Below are positions 49,006 through 60,500 of a stretch of DNA of 64,000 nucleotides, one piece after another. The translations under genes were made by a program, and so were the position numbers. Under the pieces are notes generated by a model. That model was not told the origin of the DNA. It saw only the letters and a program-made list of their open reading frames with translations, and ran no database searches. Source of the stretch: Absidia repens (taxonomy: Eukaryota > Mucoromycota > Mucoromycetes > Mucorales > Cunninghamellaceae); contig MCGE01000001.1 of assembly GCA_002105175.1 (NCBI GenBank), positions 3,348,001-3,412,000 of the forward strand, written 5' to 3'. Each line of letters starts with the position of its first letter. The first letter of the stretch is position 1.

Positions 49006-49845
49006 TCATTTGCGGGTGCTAGGTCTAAAAATGAAAGAGAAAAAAAAACGCCCTAGGATGACAGAATTCTTTTGACATATACACATCACATCGTATAAAC
49101 TCCACACACCCCACCGCCCTTTTTTCCGTGGTAATAAAATAAAACTGTACTCGCCTAGAAAATCGACACATAATGGGTTGAATTTTGATTCGAGATGATC
49201 TTTGCTACATTCATCCAATAGAATAGTGGTTGGATCCTCCAATGATGATGATGACGATGATGATGATGGCGACGACAACCATGAAAATGACTCTTGTGGA
49301 TAAATCAAAGGCATATCATCAGAGGTTGGCAATAAAGGGCTGGAATGACTTGTCAGCGGGGAAACACCTATACCATAGAGAGAGGGGGGGGCAAAAAAAA
49401 GGAAGGTCAGGAAGGAAAGAAAAAGATGTTTTAGTCACATTTTAATATAACGGAAAGTGATGATTTTTATCATATACATATATATATATATATGTGTGAG
49501 AGACTTACATGACGACGGTGATGAAGACGGAGCCAAGAAGCATGCCAATGTGGTTTTCAATTGTTGGTTTTCATTTTCTAACTGCATACATCGTTTTTCC
49601 GCACAACTGGCTCGTTCGTTCGCTTCAAGCATCGTTTTCTGTAACATGTGGACCATATGTTGTAGTTCGGCTATTGTTTCCTTTTGTGTTTTAGTATACA
49701 GTGTACGTCGAGCTCGAAAGGCGGCTTGCGCTTGCCGGTTCCGATCTTTCCGTTGTTCATTGGTGTAGATCCTATGTCTTCCGACACTTTGTTTCTTGTT
49801 GCTGGGTGCTGAATGATGAGGCATGGTTGAATCGCAAATTGTCAT
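49006..49845 (-). CDS. bZIP transcription factor (AP-1/Yap-like)
   Basis: The first exon (49845-49509) codes a basic region and leucine zipper: RKDRNRQAQAAFRARRTLY contains the NxxAQxxFR pattern of fungal AP-1 (Yap/Pap1) factors. A heptad Leu/Met zipper follows (IAELQHMVHMLQKTM...). The second exon begins at 49367 (CVSPLTSHSSPLLPTSDD...) and is Ser-rich with an acidic end (LLDECSKDHLESKFNPLCVDFL). The C-terminus is uncertain. A GA|GTACAG donor near 49154 gives a short tail ending at 49006; a GC donor two bases earlier would give a longer tail ending nearer 48855. It should bind DNA as a dimer in the nucleus. Confidence 0.85.
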
Positions 49846-49962
49846 GGAAAGAAAAAGAAAAGAGAAACAAGAAAAACAAAAACGAAAAAAGATGATGGAG
49901 TGTTTCAAGAAAATATACCCCACCTGACCAATCACAAAATTCAATCTACTTTCCCCCGGTTC

Positions 49963-49971
49963 AAATGCCGC
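49963..49971 (+). promoter_or_regulatory. AAATGCCGC promoter-like motif
   Basis: It lies about 118 bp upstream of the bZIP start (minus strand), within GGTTCAAATGCCGCTGG. It is the shared AAAT[C/G]CCGC motif. The role is inferred. Confidence 0.4.
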
Positions 49972-50734
49972 TGGTGAACACTAGCTGCGACTCGGGACAC
50001 TTCCAAAAAAAAAAAAAAAAAAAAAAAAAAGTGTGAAGCACGGTGAAAGTGTGTGGGCGGTGGTGGGGGGAGGACGGTTTGATGGGACCCAGTTTGACAG
50101 TCTCGTCATTTTGCACGTTTGTTAATACCTCGTTGGGGACGATCCGCCATGCTTAACGTTCCGTTGTCAGCTTTTTTGTGTGTTCCCCAAAAAAAAAAAA
50201 CCAGCCCCAGGTCGGCGGGTATTAATGTCCCCTTGTTATTTCGCGCTTTGCTGATCAGGCTGTTCGGAACCTAACAGACTTTTGTTCAGTTTTTTATGCC
50301 ATTGTACCATAAGAAAGGATAAATAAAAAAGTGTATATGCTGTATGTGAAGCATATCTAGTCTCATGGAGGGGATAATCTTTCATAAGAAAAGGCTACAC
50401 TTACCAACGACATTGTTTAAGTGGTATGGATGGTTGAGAGAGGTTAGGGACCTCATAAATATGGTGATCTAGATGCGCCCAAAGTATCGCTAGGGTTGAT
50501 GAGGGGGAGGGGAGTGGCCAGGATGAATATAGTCATAAAGCAAGGCAGGTTGTTCATAAAGTAAGGACTACATTCACCACGTCAACCTAAATTCATCATA
50601 ATAGCTGATTGTCTTGAGTAGAAAAGACACATATTTCTCATATTAAGAAGTCTATGACTACAAGTCGCTTGTTGAGTTATGTGATACTACTAAGCGAGAT
50701 ATTAGGTATTTGACAAGTCACTCACAAAGTATAT
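49972..50734. other. Gene-free spacer
   Basis: It contains an A tract near 50006-50030 and a locally GC-richer stretch (50040-50270) with no frame or domain I can support. Confidence 0.45.
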
Positions 50735-51400
50735 ATCTACAATAGTAAAATTACTCACTATCCGAAGAGTATGAAGGTGTTGATAAAAACGCAGATTTTT
50801 ATTGAAGCATAGTGATGAGTTCTAAGCTAAAGGTGTGCTGTTCATTGTAATAAGGAATTTAATGGAGGTATACTATCGGGAGACCTAAAGAATAGTCAGC
50901 ACTATTCTAAAGGTATGACCGTAGATTAAGAGCTAATAGTCAATACGAGTCATGAACAAGACTGAAATGGACATCTCCTTGAAGCACAACATTAGTCAAT
51001 ATTAATCAAAAAGGATGAAGGTAGTAAAAATGGATCTATTGCACAAGACATGAGAAAGATGAATGGGACAATGTTCATTGAAGCAAGTAAAATATATGCT
51101 TTATTCAGATGGAGATACAATCTATAGACAAACTAATACTAAACTAAGCTAATGAAAGCCAACTAATGGTGGTTCTAAATCCTAGATCCAAAATGAAAGG
51201 GTATCCCCATGCACCTTGTAATCCCTGATTTTAAACCCTTCTAAACTAGTCCTAATGCTAACCTAGGTACAACATAACCTCAAAGAAGTTGAATGGTGAA
51301 GGGAAAAAAGGGAGAGAGCGGGAAAAGTACAACCAGGTGTAAATAAAAAAAAAATTCCACGTGGGCGGCATTTAGAATGTTTTTTTGTGGTTAATTTTTT
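50735..51400. repeat. Dispersed element, copy D
   Basis: Its order matches copies A and C: TTTTTATTGAAGCAT near 50797, CTCCTTGAAGCACAAC near 50974, TTTATT at 51100-51105 (minus-strand AATAAA), the core at about 51140-51265 and CACGTGGGCGGCATTT at 51359-51374. The motif carries the C variant GCGGCATTT. Homology to copies A and C right of this motif is not obvious. Confidence 0.8.
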
Positions 51401-52060
51401 CTGTAAGGATAATATAAAAGTTTAATATACACTTAACATTTAATGGATATTGGATTTTTATTCTTGGTTTCAAAGATAATTCTTAACCGTAATATTCTTA
51501 GTGCGAGGGCTTTTAAATCATAGGATTTATTTTCAAAAGCACTTTCGGTGAAACTAACTCCATTATGTCTCAACCTCCATGACTGAAAATATTACTTACG
51601 CGAAGATAGTTTGACAAGCTGAGAGTACAGAGGGTCGAGGGGGGTTTTTTTTCACTTTGAATACGCGTGATATTAAAGGAGCCTTTTTCATAGCCACAGT
51701 ATATATACCATGCTTGCATGGTAGTTCTCCTATTGATATTCATCTTGTCATCAAAGGAACAAAAATGAGTTTGTAGCACATAGAATACTAGCGAGACACA
51801 GATTGACGTACATATTTATGTGAAGAGCATGGACCATCAATGCATTAGTATAAAGTAGAAGCTGGCAGGAACGGGATATCTCTGGATTGGAGGAGGAGGA
51901 AGCGGAGGAAATTGAATTGGCAGTTTCAACTCGGAGTGTTTCCGAGCAAAGGGTTGACATGTATAAAAGAGTGAATGAAAGTTTGTGGACTCTTTTTTTT
52001 TCAACTTTTCACTGAAAGTTAATAAAAGGAATTCATCGAATTTAATAAAAGAAACAAAAA
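51401..52060. other. Spacer upstream of the alcohol dehydrogenase gene
   Basis: It includes an open minus-strand stretch (51570-51960) with no recognisable domain, which I do not call as a gene. It ends in the ADH leader AAAAGAAACAAAAA before the ATG. Confidence 0.4.
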
Positions 52061-53582
52061 ATGGGTAGCTCTGATACTTTTCATGGATGGGTTTGCAGCG
52101 GAAAAGGTAATAGATAGTCTTCCGTTGTTTTTCAAGGAACGAGGTGCTAACTATTCTACGACGGATGCCTTTTTATTTATTTTAGACAAGCCTCTTGAAT
52201 GGAAAGAAATGCCATTGAAACATTTTGATGCGGATACTGTTGAAATAGATGTCAGTCATTGTGGTGGGTTTACGTATAGAAACAAAAAATGAGGCAGATG
52301 ACGATGGCCTTTCTTTATAACTTTTATTGATGTGATGGTTTTTCGAATTTTAGGTATTTGCGGATCAGACGTGCACACGCTGGATTCGGATTGGGGAGAG
52401 TAAGTGTGCCACACTCGCGGAGTTTTATTTCGGTTTCGGCAATATGCTGATACTTTTTTTTTTATATCCCCTTTTCTTTTTCTTTAGAATGACCCAATAT
52501 CCTTGTGTTGTTGGTCATGAAATTACAGGTGTTGTTTCTCGGGTTGGCGATAATGTAAAGAAATTCAAGGCGGGTGATCGTGTTGGTGTGGGTGCACAAT
52601 CCGGTTCTTGCTTGAAATGCGAAAAATGTAAAAATGGTTTTGAAAACATTTGTGCAGAAGGCTTTGTAAGTATCAGAAGACTAGGAATAAATTATAGTAT
52701 ACACACAATTCATTTTTTATACCTTTATTATTATTATTTTATAGGTTAATACTTATAGCGGCAATTGGGCCAATGGTGATCCAACATATGGTGGTTATGC
52801 TGATAAATGGCGTGGGCATCAACATTTTGTATTCAAGGTGCCTGACAACATGACCAACGAGACGGCAGCTACCTTCTTCTGTGCTGGTATCACCACCTTT
52901 GCTCCGCTACGGAGATATAATGTGAAAAAGGGTGATCGAGTGGGCGTCATTGGAGTGGGCGGCTTGGGTCACTTTGCTGTACTATGGGCTGCTGCGATGG
53001 GTGCAGAAGTTGTCGCCATTTCTCACTCAAAGAGTAAGGAACAGGATGCAAAGAAACTGGGCTGCGTAGACTTTATTGATTCTTCTGACAAGGAACAGTT
53101 GGCTAAATACAAGGACTCTTTCACTCATATTGTCTGTGCTGGTTATTATTCTGGTTTTGATTGGACTAGCTACCTTACATTAATGAAACATACTGGAACA
53201 TTCATCCTGGTTGCAGCACCCAAGGGCACTTTGGATGGTATTCCACCTTTATTATTATTATTCAAGGTAAATCTTTTATTGTATACTATTCATGCATTGA
53301 CACTAACATTTATTGGGGGGTAATTATAGCAAATTCAAATTTCTGGTACATTGATTGGGTCCCCGAAACAAATTGAAGAAATGCTACAGTTTGCTGCTAA
53401 ACACAATGTCAGACCTTGGCTCAACAAGTAAGTGCTGGAATATATATATTATAAGTGAAAAAAAAAGTGTGCTATACTGATTATGTACTCTCAATTACAG
53501 ATATAAAATGAAGGATACTCCGAAAGCTGTACAGGACTTCCGAGACGGCAAACCCAGATATCGTATTGTGTTAGAAAACTGA
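52061..53582 (+). CDS. Zinc-dependent alcohol dehydrogenase, cinnamyl-alcohol/ADH6 family
   Basis: About seven exons (first 52061-52106, last ending with the stop at 53580-53582) give roughly 360 residues. The catalytic zinc site is CGICGSDVHTLD and GHEITG. The structural zinc is bound by the four cysteines of CLKCEKCKNGFENIC. The NADP-binding Rossmann motif is GVIGVGGLGH. Near the end, LIGSPKQIEEMLQFAAKHN and YRIVLEN are standard for this MDR subfamily, which reduces aliphatic and aromatic aldehydes with NADPH. It has no signal peptide and is cytosolic. The first exon is short and joins as GKDKPLEW. Confidence 0.93.
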
Positions 53583-53832
53583 TTAGCATCAAAACGTTAT
53601 AGTCTTATTTTTATCGTATGTAGTGTAGTCAGTATTTTATCGTATCTTCATTGTGCCCCTCTTCTCGCTATGAAATAAATATTTTTGCTTTAATATGATT
53701 GATTGATGAAAGTATCTGCTGGTGAAAATGATGGCTAGTCAGTGTTATCGAGTTGATAGTCTTTTTCTTCTTTTTTTTTTTAACATAAGGATATATTATA
53801 TGAGTTTCTACTATTGTCGAAAAAACACAACA

Positions 53833-54063
53833 ATGGATCATAAAGCGACTGTCGATTTAAAATCTTCAGCCACCGGTTCCCCTGAAGATCAATCCGAATA
53901 CTTGAAAAAAGCGCTGACCAGGTTTAAAACAGGTTATGAGAATTTTTGGGTTATAATTAATCAGGGACTAAATATTGACGGCCAGATCTACAAGACCAAC
54001 ATGTCATTTACCAAGCCACGAGAGGTGGACAAGGTCAAAAAAGACTACAGTGAAATACTGTAA
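53833..54063 (+). CDS. Small hypothetical protein, 76 residues
   Basis: A single-exon frame starts at MDHKATVDLKSSATGSPEDQ. It is charged and helical (EYLKKALTRFKTGYENFWV), then has KTNMSFTKPREVDKVKKD and ends SEIL. AATAAA near 54136 supports a transcript. It has no membrane segment or known motif. The longer upstream in-frame Met is in a T-rich leader and is not preferred. I do not recognise the family. Confidence 0.55.
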   Translation: MDHKATVDLKSSATGSPEDQSEYLKKALTRFKTGYENFWVIINQGLNIDGQIYKTNMSFTKPREVDKVKKDYSEIL

Positions 54064-54229
54064 CAGTATGTGGTACTGAAAGGTGATCTCCCCACTTTTG
54101 GATATGTGTTTTCTTATTTTTTTTTTCCATCCAAAATAAAATTAAAACTTGTCATCATTGCTTCAATCTTTTTTTTTTTTTTTTTTCTCTCTTTTTATTC
54201 ATTTACATATAAAATATCGTATTCTGAAA

Positions 54230-55693
54230 ATGGATAGTGTTCGAAGACAAAGCCAACATCAACATCAAGCACCATTATCTTATCACGCAAACCCTTACTA
54301 TGAAAATGATTATTCTCATTATTATGGAACTTTATCTTCTCACGATTCTTTTGATAACGCCTATCATCATCATGCGTCATCTTCATCTTCTTATCATCCG
54401 TCTTTCTATCCACCACCACCTCCGTCTCATCACCAATACCCTGGAACTAGGTACGTCCCAGAGTCCTTTTCTCGAAGAAAACCATTGTCTTCTAAAAAAA
54501 GGCCCAGGCATTATTATCATGAAACAAACTATAAGGTACGGTGATTCCAGAAATAGTAACAGTCCACAAAAGGATATTTGTTTGTTAAAGCGGTCTCACG
54601 ATCCTTTTAGGGACTTACTACCTTTATTGCGCGGTTTTAATTATTTACCTTTTCTTGCTCTTTTTTTTTTTTTTTTTTTTTTTAGACTGGGTTTGGTGAC
54701 AAGACCAGTATTGATTTTTCCAATCATAACAAAACTTCTCATGAACAACAGTATCAACATCATGATGGACACTTGAACGATCATAACGACTCTGTAGAAG
54801 ACGACGACGACGAAGAAGAAGAATTCATGACTCTTCTAGAAGCTGAAGCCCTTCGTAATGCCGAACTCAACAAGAACGTACACGATTCGACCACTACCAC
54901 TGCCACTACCAACAACACGGCTTTGAAAGAGGCGCCTCACCAACCTGCTGACAACACAACAGATTCTGTTACTCCAATTGATGCTGAATTAATTGAGACC
55001 TCGGAACCCCAACAACAAGACCCTTCAACCTCTTCAGCAACAACTGCACTACCATTTACGAAAAAGAAACACGACAAAGCATTTGGCGTCCTTGTATCAT
55101 TCTTTCGGAGATTGGCAGCAACAAAACATCAACAACGCAGGAAGAAACCATCAGTGAAGAAGACGACACACCAGACAAAAGGGATGATCCAAACCATGTG
55201 GGTGTCAACACCGTTGGGCGATGTCATGGATCAACAGCAACAACAAGAAGTCATTCAAAGGTTACAATGTCAATCGAACACTCAAGGGCTGAACGCTATA
55301 GGAGAAGGCGATAGTGGCGATAAACCTACACCTCATGATGATGCGACAAAAGTAGCGTCATTGGATCATATCTGGGTCTTCCGATGCATGAATACTGGCA
55401 ATGAACAAGAGTCAGTTCCACCATCAGCAACTTCTTCAGGAATATGGACTGGGTTTGACTATGAAAATCAAATAAGATTATCTCAACACAACGATGATGA
55501 TAATGGCATTGAATTATACGACACACATATCCGCAAAGGCCTTTCCCCTGTCCTTGTGATTCCCAAACGGCAAGTGTGTTTTTATGCCGTCTCCAATATG
55601 TCTGATCAAGTCTCCTCTTTACAAGTGACCTGCTTACCCAATTCAAAAAATGTACAGTTCGTCTATCGATGTGGTCCAACTCCTTCCTTCTGA
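54230..55693 (+). CDS. Hypothetical protein with a C-terminal WWE-like domain
   Basis: Exons 54230-54535 and 54686-55693 give 437 residues. The N-terminal 110 residues are His/Tyr/Ser/Pro-rich low complexity with a basic patch (SRRKPLSSKKRPRHYY). An acidic run follows, then a Thr/Ala-rich linker and a basic segment (KHQQRRKKPSVKKTTHQ). The last 90 residues look like a WWE fold: DHIWVFRCMNTGNE, IWTGFDYENQIRLSQ, an IELYDTHIRKG-like element and RQVCFYAVSNM with VQFVYR. WWE domains bind ADP-ribose or poly(ADP-ribose) derivatives in ubiquitin and PARP pathways. The match is by pattern only, with an insertion between the two aromatic strands, so it needs a profile search. Confidence 0.65.
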
Positions 55694-55876
55694 TCTTTTA
55701 TTTTTTATTTGGCTTGGTGATATAGGATAATATATATATAGTTTACCCCTCCTCCCTTTCCTTCTAGTTTACTGATCCTTACTCACACACATAATCTGAC
55801 TTTGAAATCAATCTCAATAAAACAGTTTTTTTTTTTTTTTTTGACCTTTCTCATTTTATTTTTTGTTTTTTCTCAA

Positions 55877-57191
55877 ATGAATCTTCCTATTACTTTATTA
55901 TCCTTCAACATTACAGATATTGGTGACAAGGTAAGCTCAAAGATATTGGATATTGCGGGGAACCATGCTCATGACAGTCAAATAAGACATCCTTTTTTTT
56001 TTTTTTTTTTTTTGTTATGCTAGTTCCATCTTGCTTTGAACCGATTACCACCTACGGAACACGCGTCCATTTTACGATACAAATTTGGAAGGGATAGACA
56101 ATTGGCTTTGGCAGGACGACTCTTACGACGCTACTACTACTCAAAAACACTTGGCATACCCTGGAACAAACTTGAATTCTTCATTCAACCAGATGGCAAA
56201 CCAGCTTTAGTAAGTGTTAGAACCCATATAAGACTAGGATACATTCCGAGGCGCTATGATATTCATCCGTGCTATATAATAACAATAGGTTCACCCTCAA
56301 GGGAAATCAGTGGATTTCAATATCTCGCATGATGGAAATTGGGTGATTTTCGGTGCTACAGAGATACCGACGACTTGCATTGGCGTGGACGTTGTCTGGA
56401 TCAATCCCGATACATATGGTCCTATTGATGATTTCATTTCAAGCTTTAATAGCCAGGTAAAATAATAATATTACTAAAAAGACAAACAGGCAAAAGGGTG
56501 GCGGCAGCGAGAGTTCGTATAGCCAAGCAATCTCATACTGCTTCTATATATATATATATATATTATTTAGCTGACAGTGGAAGAACAAGAATTACTTGCG
56601 AAAATCAGCAATGAGGAAACTCGACTGACGACATTTTACCAAATATGGGGACTCAAAGAGAGTTATATTAAGGCGATCGGCAAAGGACTAGCATTGGATT
56701 TAGATCAATTTTGCATTCTTCCTCAACAGCAGCGGCAGCAAACTTATCAACAGCGAAATCAATACAAAGATCAGCATTGTTTTGCTCAGCCCACCTCACG
56801 TGTTGATGCAGACAATTCCATTGAACAGAAAAATGCAGGGGGAACAGAACGAACAATAACGACGACCACGACGACCACAACGGCAAGAGCACCGCAACTG
56901 CAACAAGGAAGGACAAGATTGGTTCTCCGAACAAAAGGGCAAAACAGAGACAAGCACGCAGATCATTGGTGCATTCATTTAGGTTACCTGGATTCACAAT
57001 CAATCAGTGTGGTGTGTTGTGGATCAAAAATTGACAGCACCCCATTGGATGAAGACCTCGTGCAACTTGGAAATACCACGCTGGGTTTAGGTGATATGTA
57101 TAATGAACAACAACAAGCATCCATTTTTACAAGGCTAGATTTAGACACTCTTTTATCAAATACCCCACCCCCTTCTCCCGCCTTGATGTAG
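55877..57191 (+). CDS. 4'-phosphopantetheinyl transferase (Lys5/Sfp type)
   Basis: Exons 55877-55930, 56024-56209, 56289-56456 and 56571-57191 give 342 residues. Family motifs occur in order: RRYYYSKTLGIPW near residue 45, VDFNISHDGNWVIFG (about 88-102), IGVDVVWI with the magnesium-binding Asp, and FYQIWGLKESYIKAIGKGL near 160. The enzyme moves phosphopantetheine from CoA to acyl or peptidyl carrier proteins; in fungi this includes the alpha-aminoadipate reductase Lys2, fatty acid synthase or polyketide/NRPS proteins. A Gln/Thr-rich insertion (about residues 190-245) and a disordered tail are extra to the family. Since only one such gene is visible, the target specificity is inferred to be broad. 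Confidence 0.92.
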
Positions 57192-57556
57192 TGCAATATT
57201 TTTTTTTTCATGCGTTTTATTTGTTATTATTAGGTTAGAAATTTTATCTGTCGCTTTTTTTGTCTCTTTGTTGTATAAATAAAGTTCCTCCTTTCCATCA
57301 TTTTATATATAGTGTAGACTTTTTTTTTGGCTGGGTATCAATACCCAGGCCACCTGAAATAAAAAAGTGAGGGGAAAATGGTCTTTGTGTGACTAAAATC
57401 GGATTATGGATTTGTAGGTTTTCTTTTTTTTTTTTTTTTTTTTTTTGGCTTCCTTCCTTCTATTTCTTTTCTTTACTTTTTTTTTTTTTCCTTCTGCTAC
57501 TTGTTTTCTTCTTATTATTTTCTTTTCTCTTTCTTTTTGTACACTTGTCACTACTC
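57192..57556. other. Intergenic spacer
   Basis: It holds the AATAAA of the transferase gene (about 57278-57283), T-rich tracts and a CT-rich leader of the next gene. The open frame through the T tract is low-complexity Phe/Leu and not a gene. Confidence 0.5.
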
Positions 57557-58787
57557 ATGGGATGCTGTTTGTCTAGTCAATCTGAACAGGGGCGAGCTGT
57601 CACTGGTGGTAGGTCATGTCAGCATATTCTAGACTCTCTTCTCCACACTTTCCCCCTCTACTCCCTTCTTCTTTTTTCTCACACACCTTTTTTTTTTATT
57701 TTTTTTTTTATTTTTATTTTTTTATTTAGTAGGCAAGCCTTTTAAACGAAATAACATTCAGTGGACCTCTGATATTCCTATTACTCGTGCAAGACTTCAA
57801 GAGCAGCGCAACACATTTTGGGAAACAGCACCTTTTTACGAAGTAAGGAATACAATATGTAGGTGAAATCAACATAGTGTGATTTGACACTGGTTTATTC
57901 CTCTTTATAGGGCCGATCTGAAATATGGCAGGCGATTCAGGCGGCAATGACAACTGACGATATTATATTAGCTCAGTCTATTTTGGATGCGGCCAACATC
58001 AAATTACCCACGGGAAATCCTGCAGAAGGTTGCTATGATGGTAAAGGCACAAATTATACTGGGTGAAAGGGAACTGATATACTTATATAATTTAATCTAT
58101 TTTATAGAGCTTGGAAATCGATACGAAATCCCATTATATTGCTTGGTAGACCCGACGAATGTATTACCTGATGCTGAAGAAGAAACGGATATCGGTCATG
58201 GTGCTATACAATCTATATGTTCTCAAAACGAAGTCCAGCCATGTGGTGAATCTAGTTTTATGACACAACAAAGGCACACAGCAGTAGTGTCGTCAACACT
58301 ATCGTCTCCGTCATCATCATCAGAACAAGGGAATACAAGAGCAGGAGGAGGAGGGCATCAAAAGACGATTAGCAGCGTATCATCAATTATGGAAACACCC
58401 ATGTCATTATCAACACCTATGGTTTTAACTGCAAATGGTGGCGGACATATCTCATCATCTGCCACTACTTTAGCGGACGCTTCTACAATACCTGGTGATC
58501 ATGATATTATAGTCCGATTATCATCAGGCAAGGACATACCTATCAAAATTAGCTCGACCTATGAAACAGTGCCTTTATTGAAATCACGTATTTATGCCGA
58601 CACCAATGTCCACCTGACTCCTGATACCCACCAATTAAGACTTATTTATCTTGGCAAAATCCTGGATGATCATACCTCTATCATTTCTGACTTCACTCTT
58701 ACATCAACCCCTCCATTGGAAAAGAATACTGTCAAATTACGCGCTGGTGCCGTTATACAAGCATTGGTGATCACAATCAATACATAG
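57557..58787 (+). CDS. Ubiquitin domain-containing protein, UBTD1/2-like
   Basis: Exons 57557-57608, 57733-57842, 57911-58040 and 58108-58787 give 323 residues. The N-terminus MGCCLSSQ fits N-myristoylation and palmitoylation. The UBTD N-terminal domain is conserved: KPFKRNNIQWTSDIPITRAR, FWETAPFYEGRSEIWQAIQA, LAQSILDAANIKLPTG and ELGNRYEIPLYCLVDPTNVL. After a Ser-rich linker comes a C-terminal ubiquitin-like domain (IIVRLSSGKDIPIKISSTYE, LRLIYLGKILDDHTSI). In animals these proteins bind UBE2D-type E2 enzymes and link ubiquitination to stress or senescence. The order and lengths fit the family, with a longer linker. Confidence 0.92.
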
Positions 58788-59043
58788 TTCCTCCTCTCTC
58801 TCTTTTCTTTAGCGCTACTATATACTCATATTTACATACACTCACTTGTTTTTATATTTGTTACTTTTATTGTTTCTTTAATAAATTTGTCCATTATATC
58901 TCTCACACATACCCTATTGATTTTTCATATTCCGATCTGACCAATTTATTTTGCCAAAAAAAAAAAAAAAATCTCGCTGACGCCTTCCTCCCCTTTTTAA
59001 TTTTTTTTTTTTTTTTGTGGATTTTTTAGCAGCACCTAATATA
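58788..59043. other. Intergenic spacer
   Basis: It contains the AATAAA of the UBTD-like gene near 58880. A TTTTTTAG acceptor-like sequence at about 59023-59030, just before the MED10 start, could mark a 5'UTR intron. Confidence 0.4.
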
Positions 59044-59829
59044 ATGCAACATCATGACGACCAATCACCTCTAGAAATTATATCCAACACAACGCCTTTG
59101 CAAAACGAAACAGACGAGCAAAAGAAGACTGATACGCACGATACTCGACAGCAAGTCGAAGAACAGCTTCAGGATCTGCTTCAAGTATTTTTCGATTTGG
59201 CGGTGATGGTTTATGATTTCCAGCCTGATGGGAATAAGCTTGTTTGGGATAAAATGTAAGTATAAAAAAGCTAATGATATACAAAACTATATTTCTCTAT
59301 TGACTTATTTGATGTTTCGTCGTTTTGTCCATAGTAATTCAGTCCTTGAACACTATAAGACCATTGATGATTTGAAGAATGGATTGAACAAGTTTATACC
59401 CGAAGAAGTGATCAAGTAAGGGGTAAGACTACTATAGAATAACTTGCATTTACTAATATCTTTTATAGCTACGTTGAAAATGGTCAAAATCCCGATCTAT
59501 TTACACAGGCGTTTGTTAGTCGAACAGCTACAGAAAATCAATTTACCAACGGAAAAATACAGGCAGTAGATGTAAGTCGAGAAGATTGTATATGCTATAT
59601 GCTACATACTATATACTATAATGCATGAACTAACGGCTCTTCTTCGTTATGAATATAGAATTTTCGATCATTGCTGTCTGACGAATTTGCCAAATCATTT
59701 CCAGATCTGTATGAAAATAACAACGATTTGGACTCACCTTACATTGATCAACAACAACAAGAAACGCAGCAAGCTCAAGGTCAACAAGAGTCATCGGCGC
59801 CTTCATCATCGACATCCACATCCATTTAG
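59044..59829 (+). CDS. MED10: Mediator complex subunit 10
   Basis: Four exons (59044-59255, from 59335, from 59469, then the last to 59829) give about 160-170 residues. The Med10 domain is clear: VEEQLQDLLQVFFDLAVMVYD, INSVLEHYKTIDDLKNGLNK, FIPEEVINYVENGQNPDLFTQ, NGKIQAVDNFRSLLSDEF and SFPDLY. The tail is Gln/Ser-rich. MED10 (Nut2) sits in the middle module of Mediator and links activators to RNA polymerase II. The start is the first ATG after a T-rich leader with a possible 5'UTR intron acceptor. Confidence 0.92.
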
Positions 59830-60085
59830 TTATTACTGTATTCCCATTCCCTTTCACCATACATACATGTCCTTCCATCTTTTATATATTCTGTATTCGC
59901 TTCAAATCCCACGCACCCCGGATCAAAAAGATACATAGTTAATGCTAGTTGACGCCAATCCCTTCCATTTTTTTTACTATTTTTTTTTGCCCCATTCAAT
60001 TTAAATAAAAATCATCATTCATACTATTACTACCGCTGATCCAATTCATTCATATACTATTGGTACTATTATCAACCCAATTTCC

Positions 60086-60087
<2 letters not shown>

Positions 60088-60131
<44 letters not shown>
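60088..60131. repeat. Poly(T) tract of 44
   Basis: An uninterrupted T run lies between two convergent genes. Unlike the poly(A) tracts at 29453 and 40630 it is not in a promoter. The length may be unstable. Confidence 0.9.
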
Positions 60132-60134
<3 letters not shown>

Positions 60135-60214
60135 GCTGTATTCAATTAAACAAGACAAACAAAAACCAACTTCACTAAACTATTTTCACCTCTTACCGTT
60201 GAACTCGATCCCTT

Positions 60215-60392
60215 CCTTTTATATATAGATATATTCTTCCACTTGTTTATTTTGCACAATCAATTCAAATAGAAACAAAAAGCATCATCATCCCACACTA
60301 TCTGTTGATCCCAATTTCTTCACTTTATATATAAATATATACATCCACTTGTTTATTTTGCACAATCAAATCAAATAAAAATCATCATTGAA
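60215..60392. repeat. Imperfect tandem duplication, period about 106
   Basis: CCACTTGTTTATTTTGCAC occurs at 60239 and again at 60345, each followed by a CAAATA[G/A]AAA...ATCATCAT stretch and preceded by TATATA. A weaker third relative (ATAAAAATCATCATTCAT) lies near 60005. These look like duplicated 3' processing regions. Confidence 0.7.
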
Positions 60393-60500
60393 TAATAATA
60401 CCACCTCTATACCATGTGTTGACTAAGCTAATGCACTAAATACTGACTAAAAAAGAAATAAACTGATATACTAAGTATTGACTAATAGGGGGAGGGACAC

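Larger units (their letters stand above)
59830..60500. other. Convergent intergenic region with poly(T) and duplicated segments
   Basis: MED10 and riboflavin synthase end towards each other here. It holds a 44-base T run and an imperfect AT-rich duplication (see separate entries). AATAAA-like signals occur repeatedly on the plus strand. Confidence 0.5.

Noticed and set aside
51570..51960. Two adjacent minus-strand ORFs next to the ADH gene
   Set aside because: Joining them would need an intron of about 24 nt, which is too short; no recognisable domain.
57389..57745. Phe/Leu-rich ORF
   Set aside because: It runs through T tracts and overlaps the real UBTD-like first exon in another use of the sequence; low complexity only.
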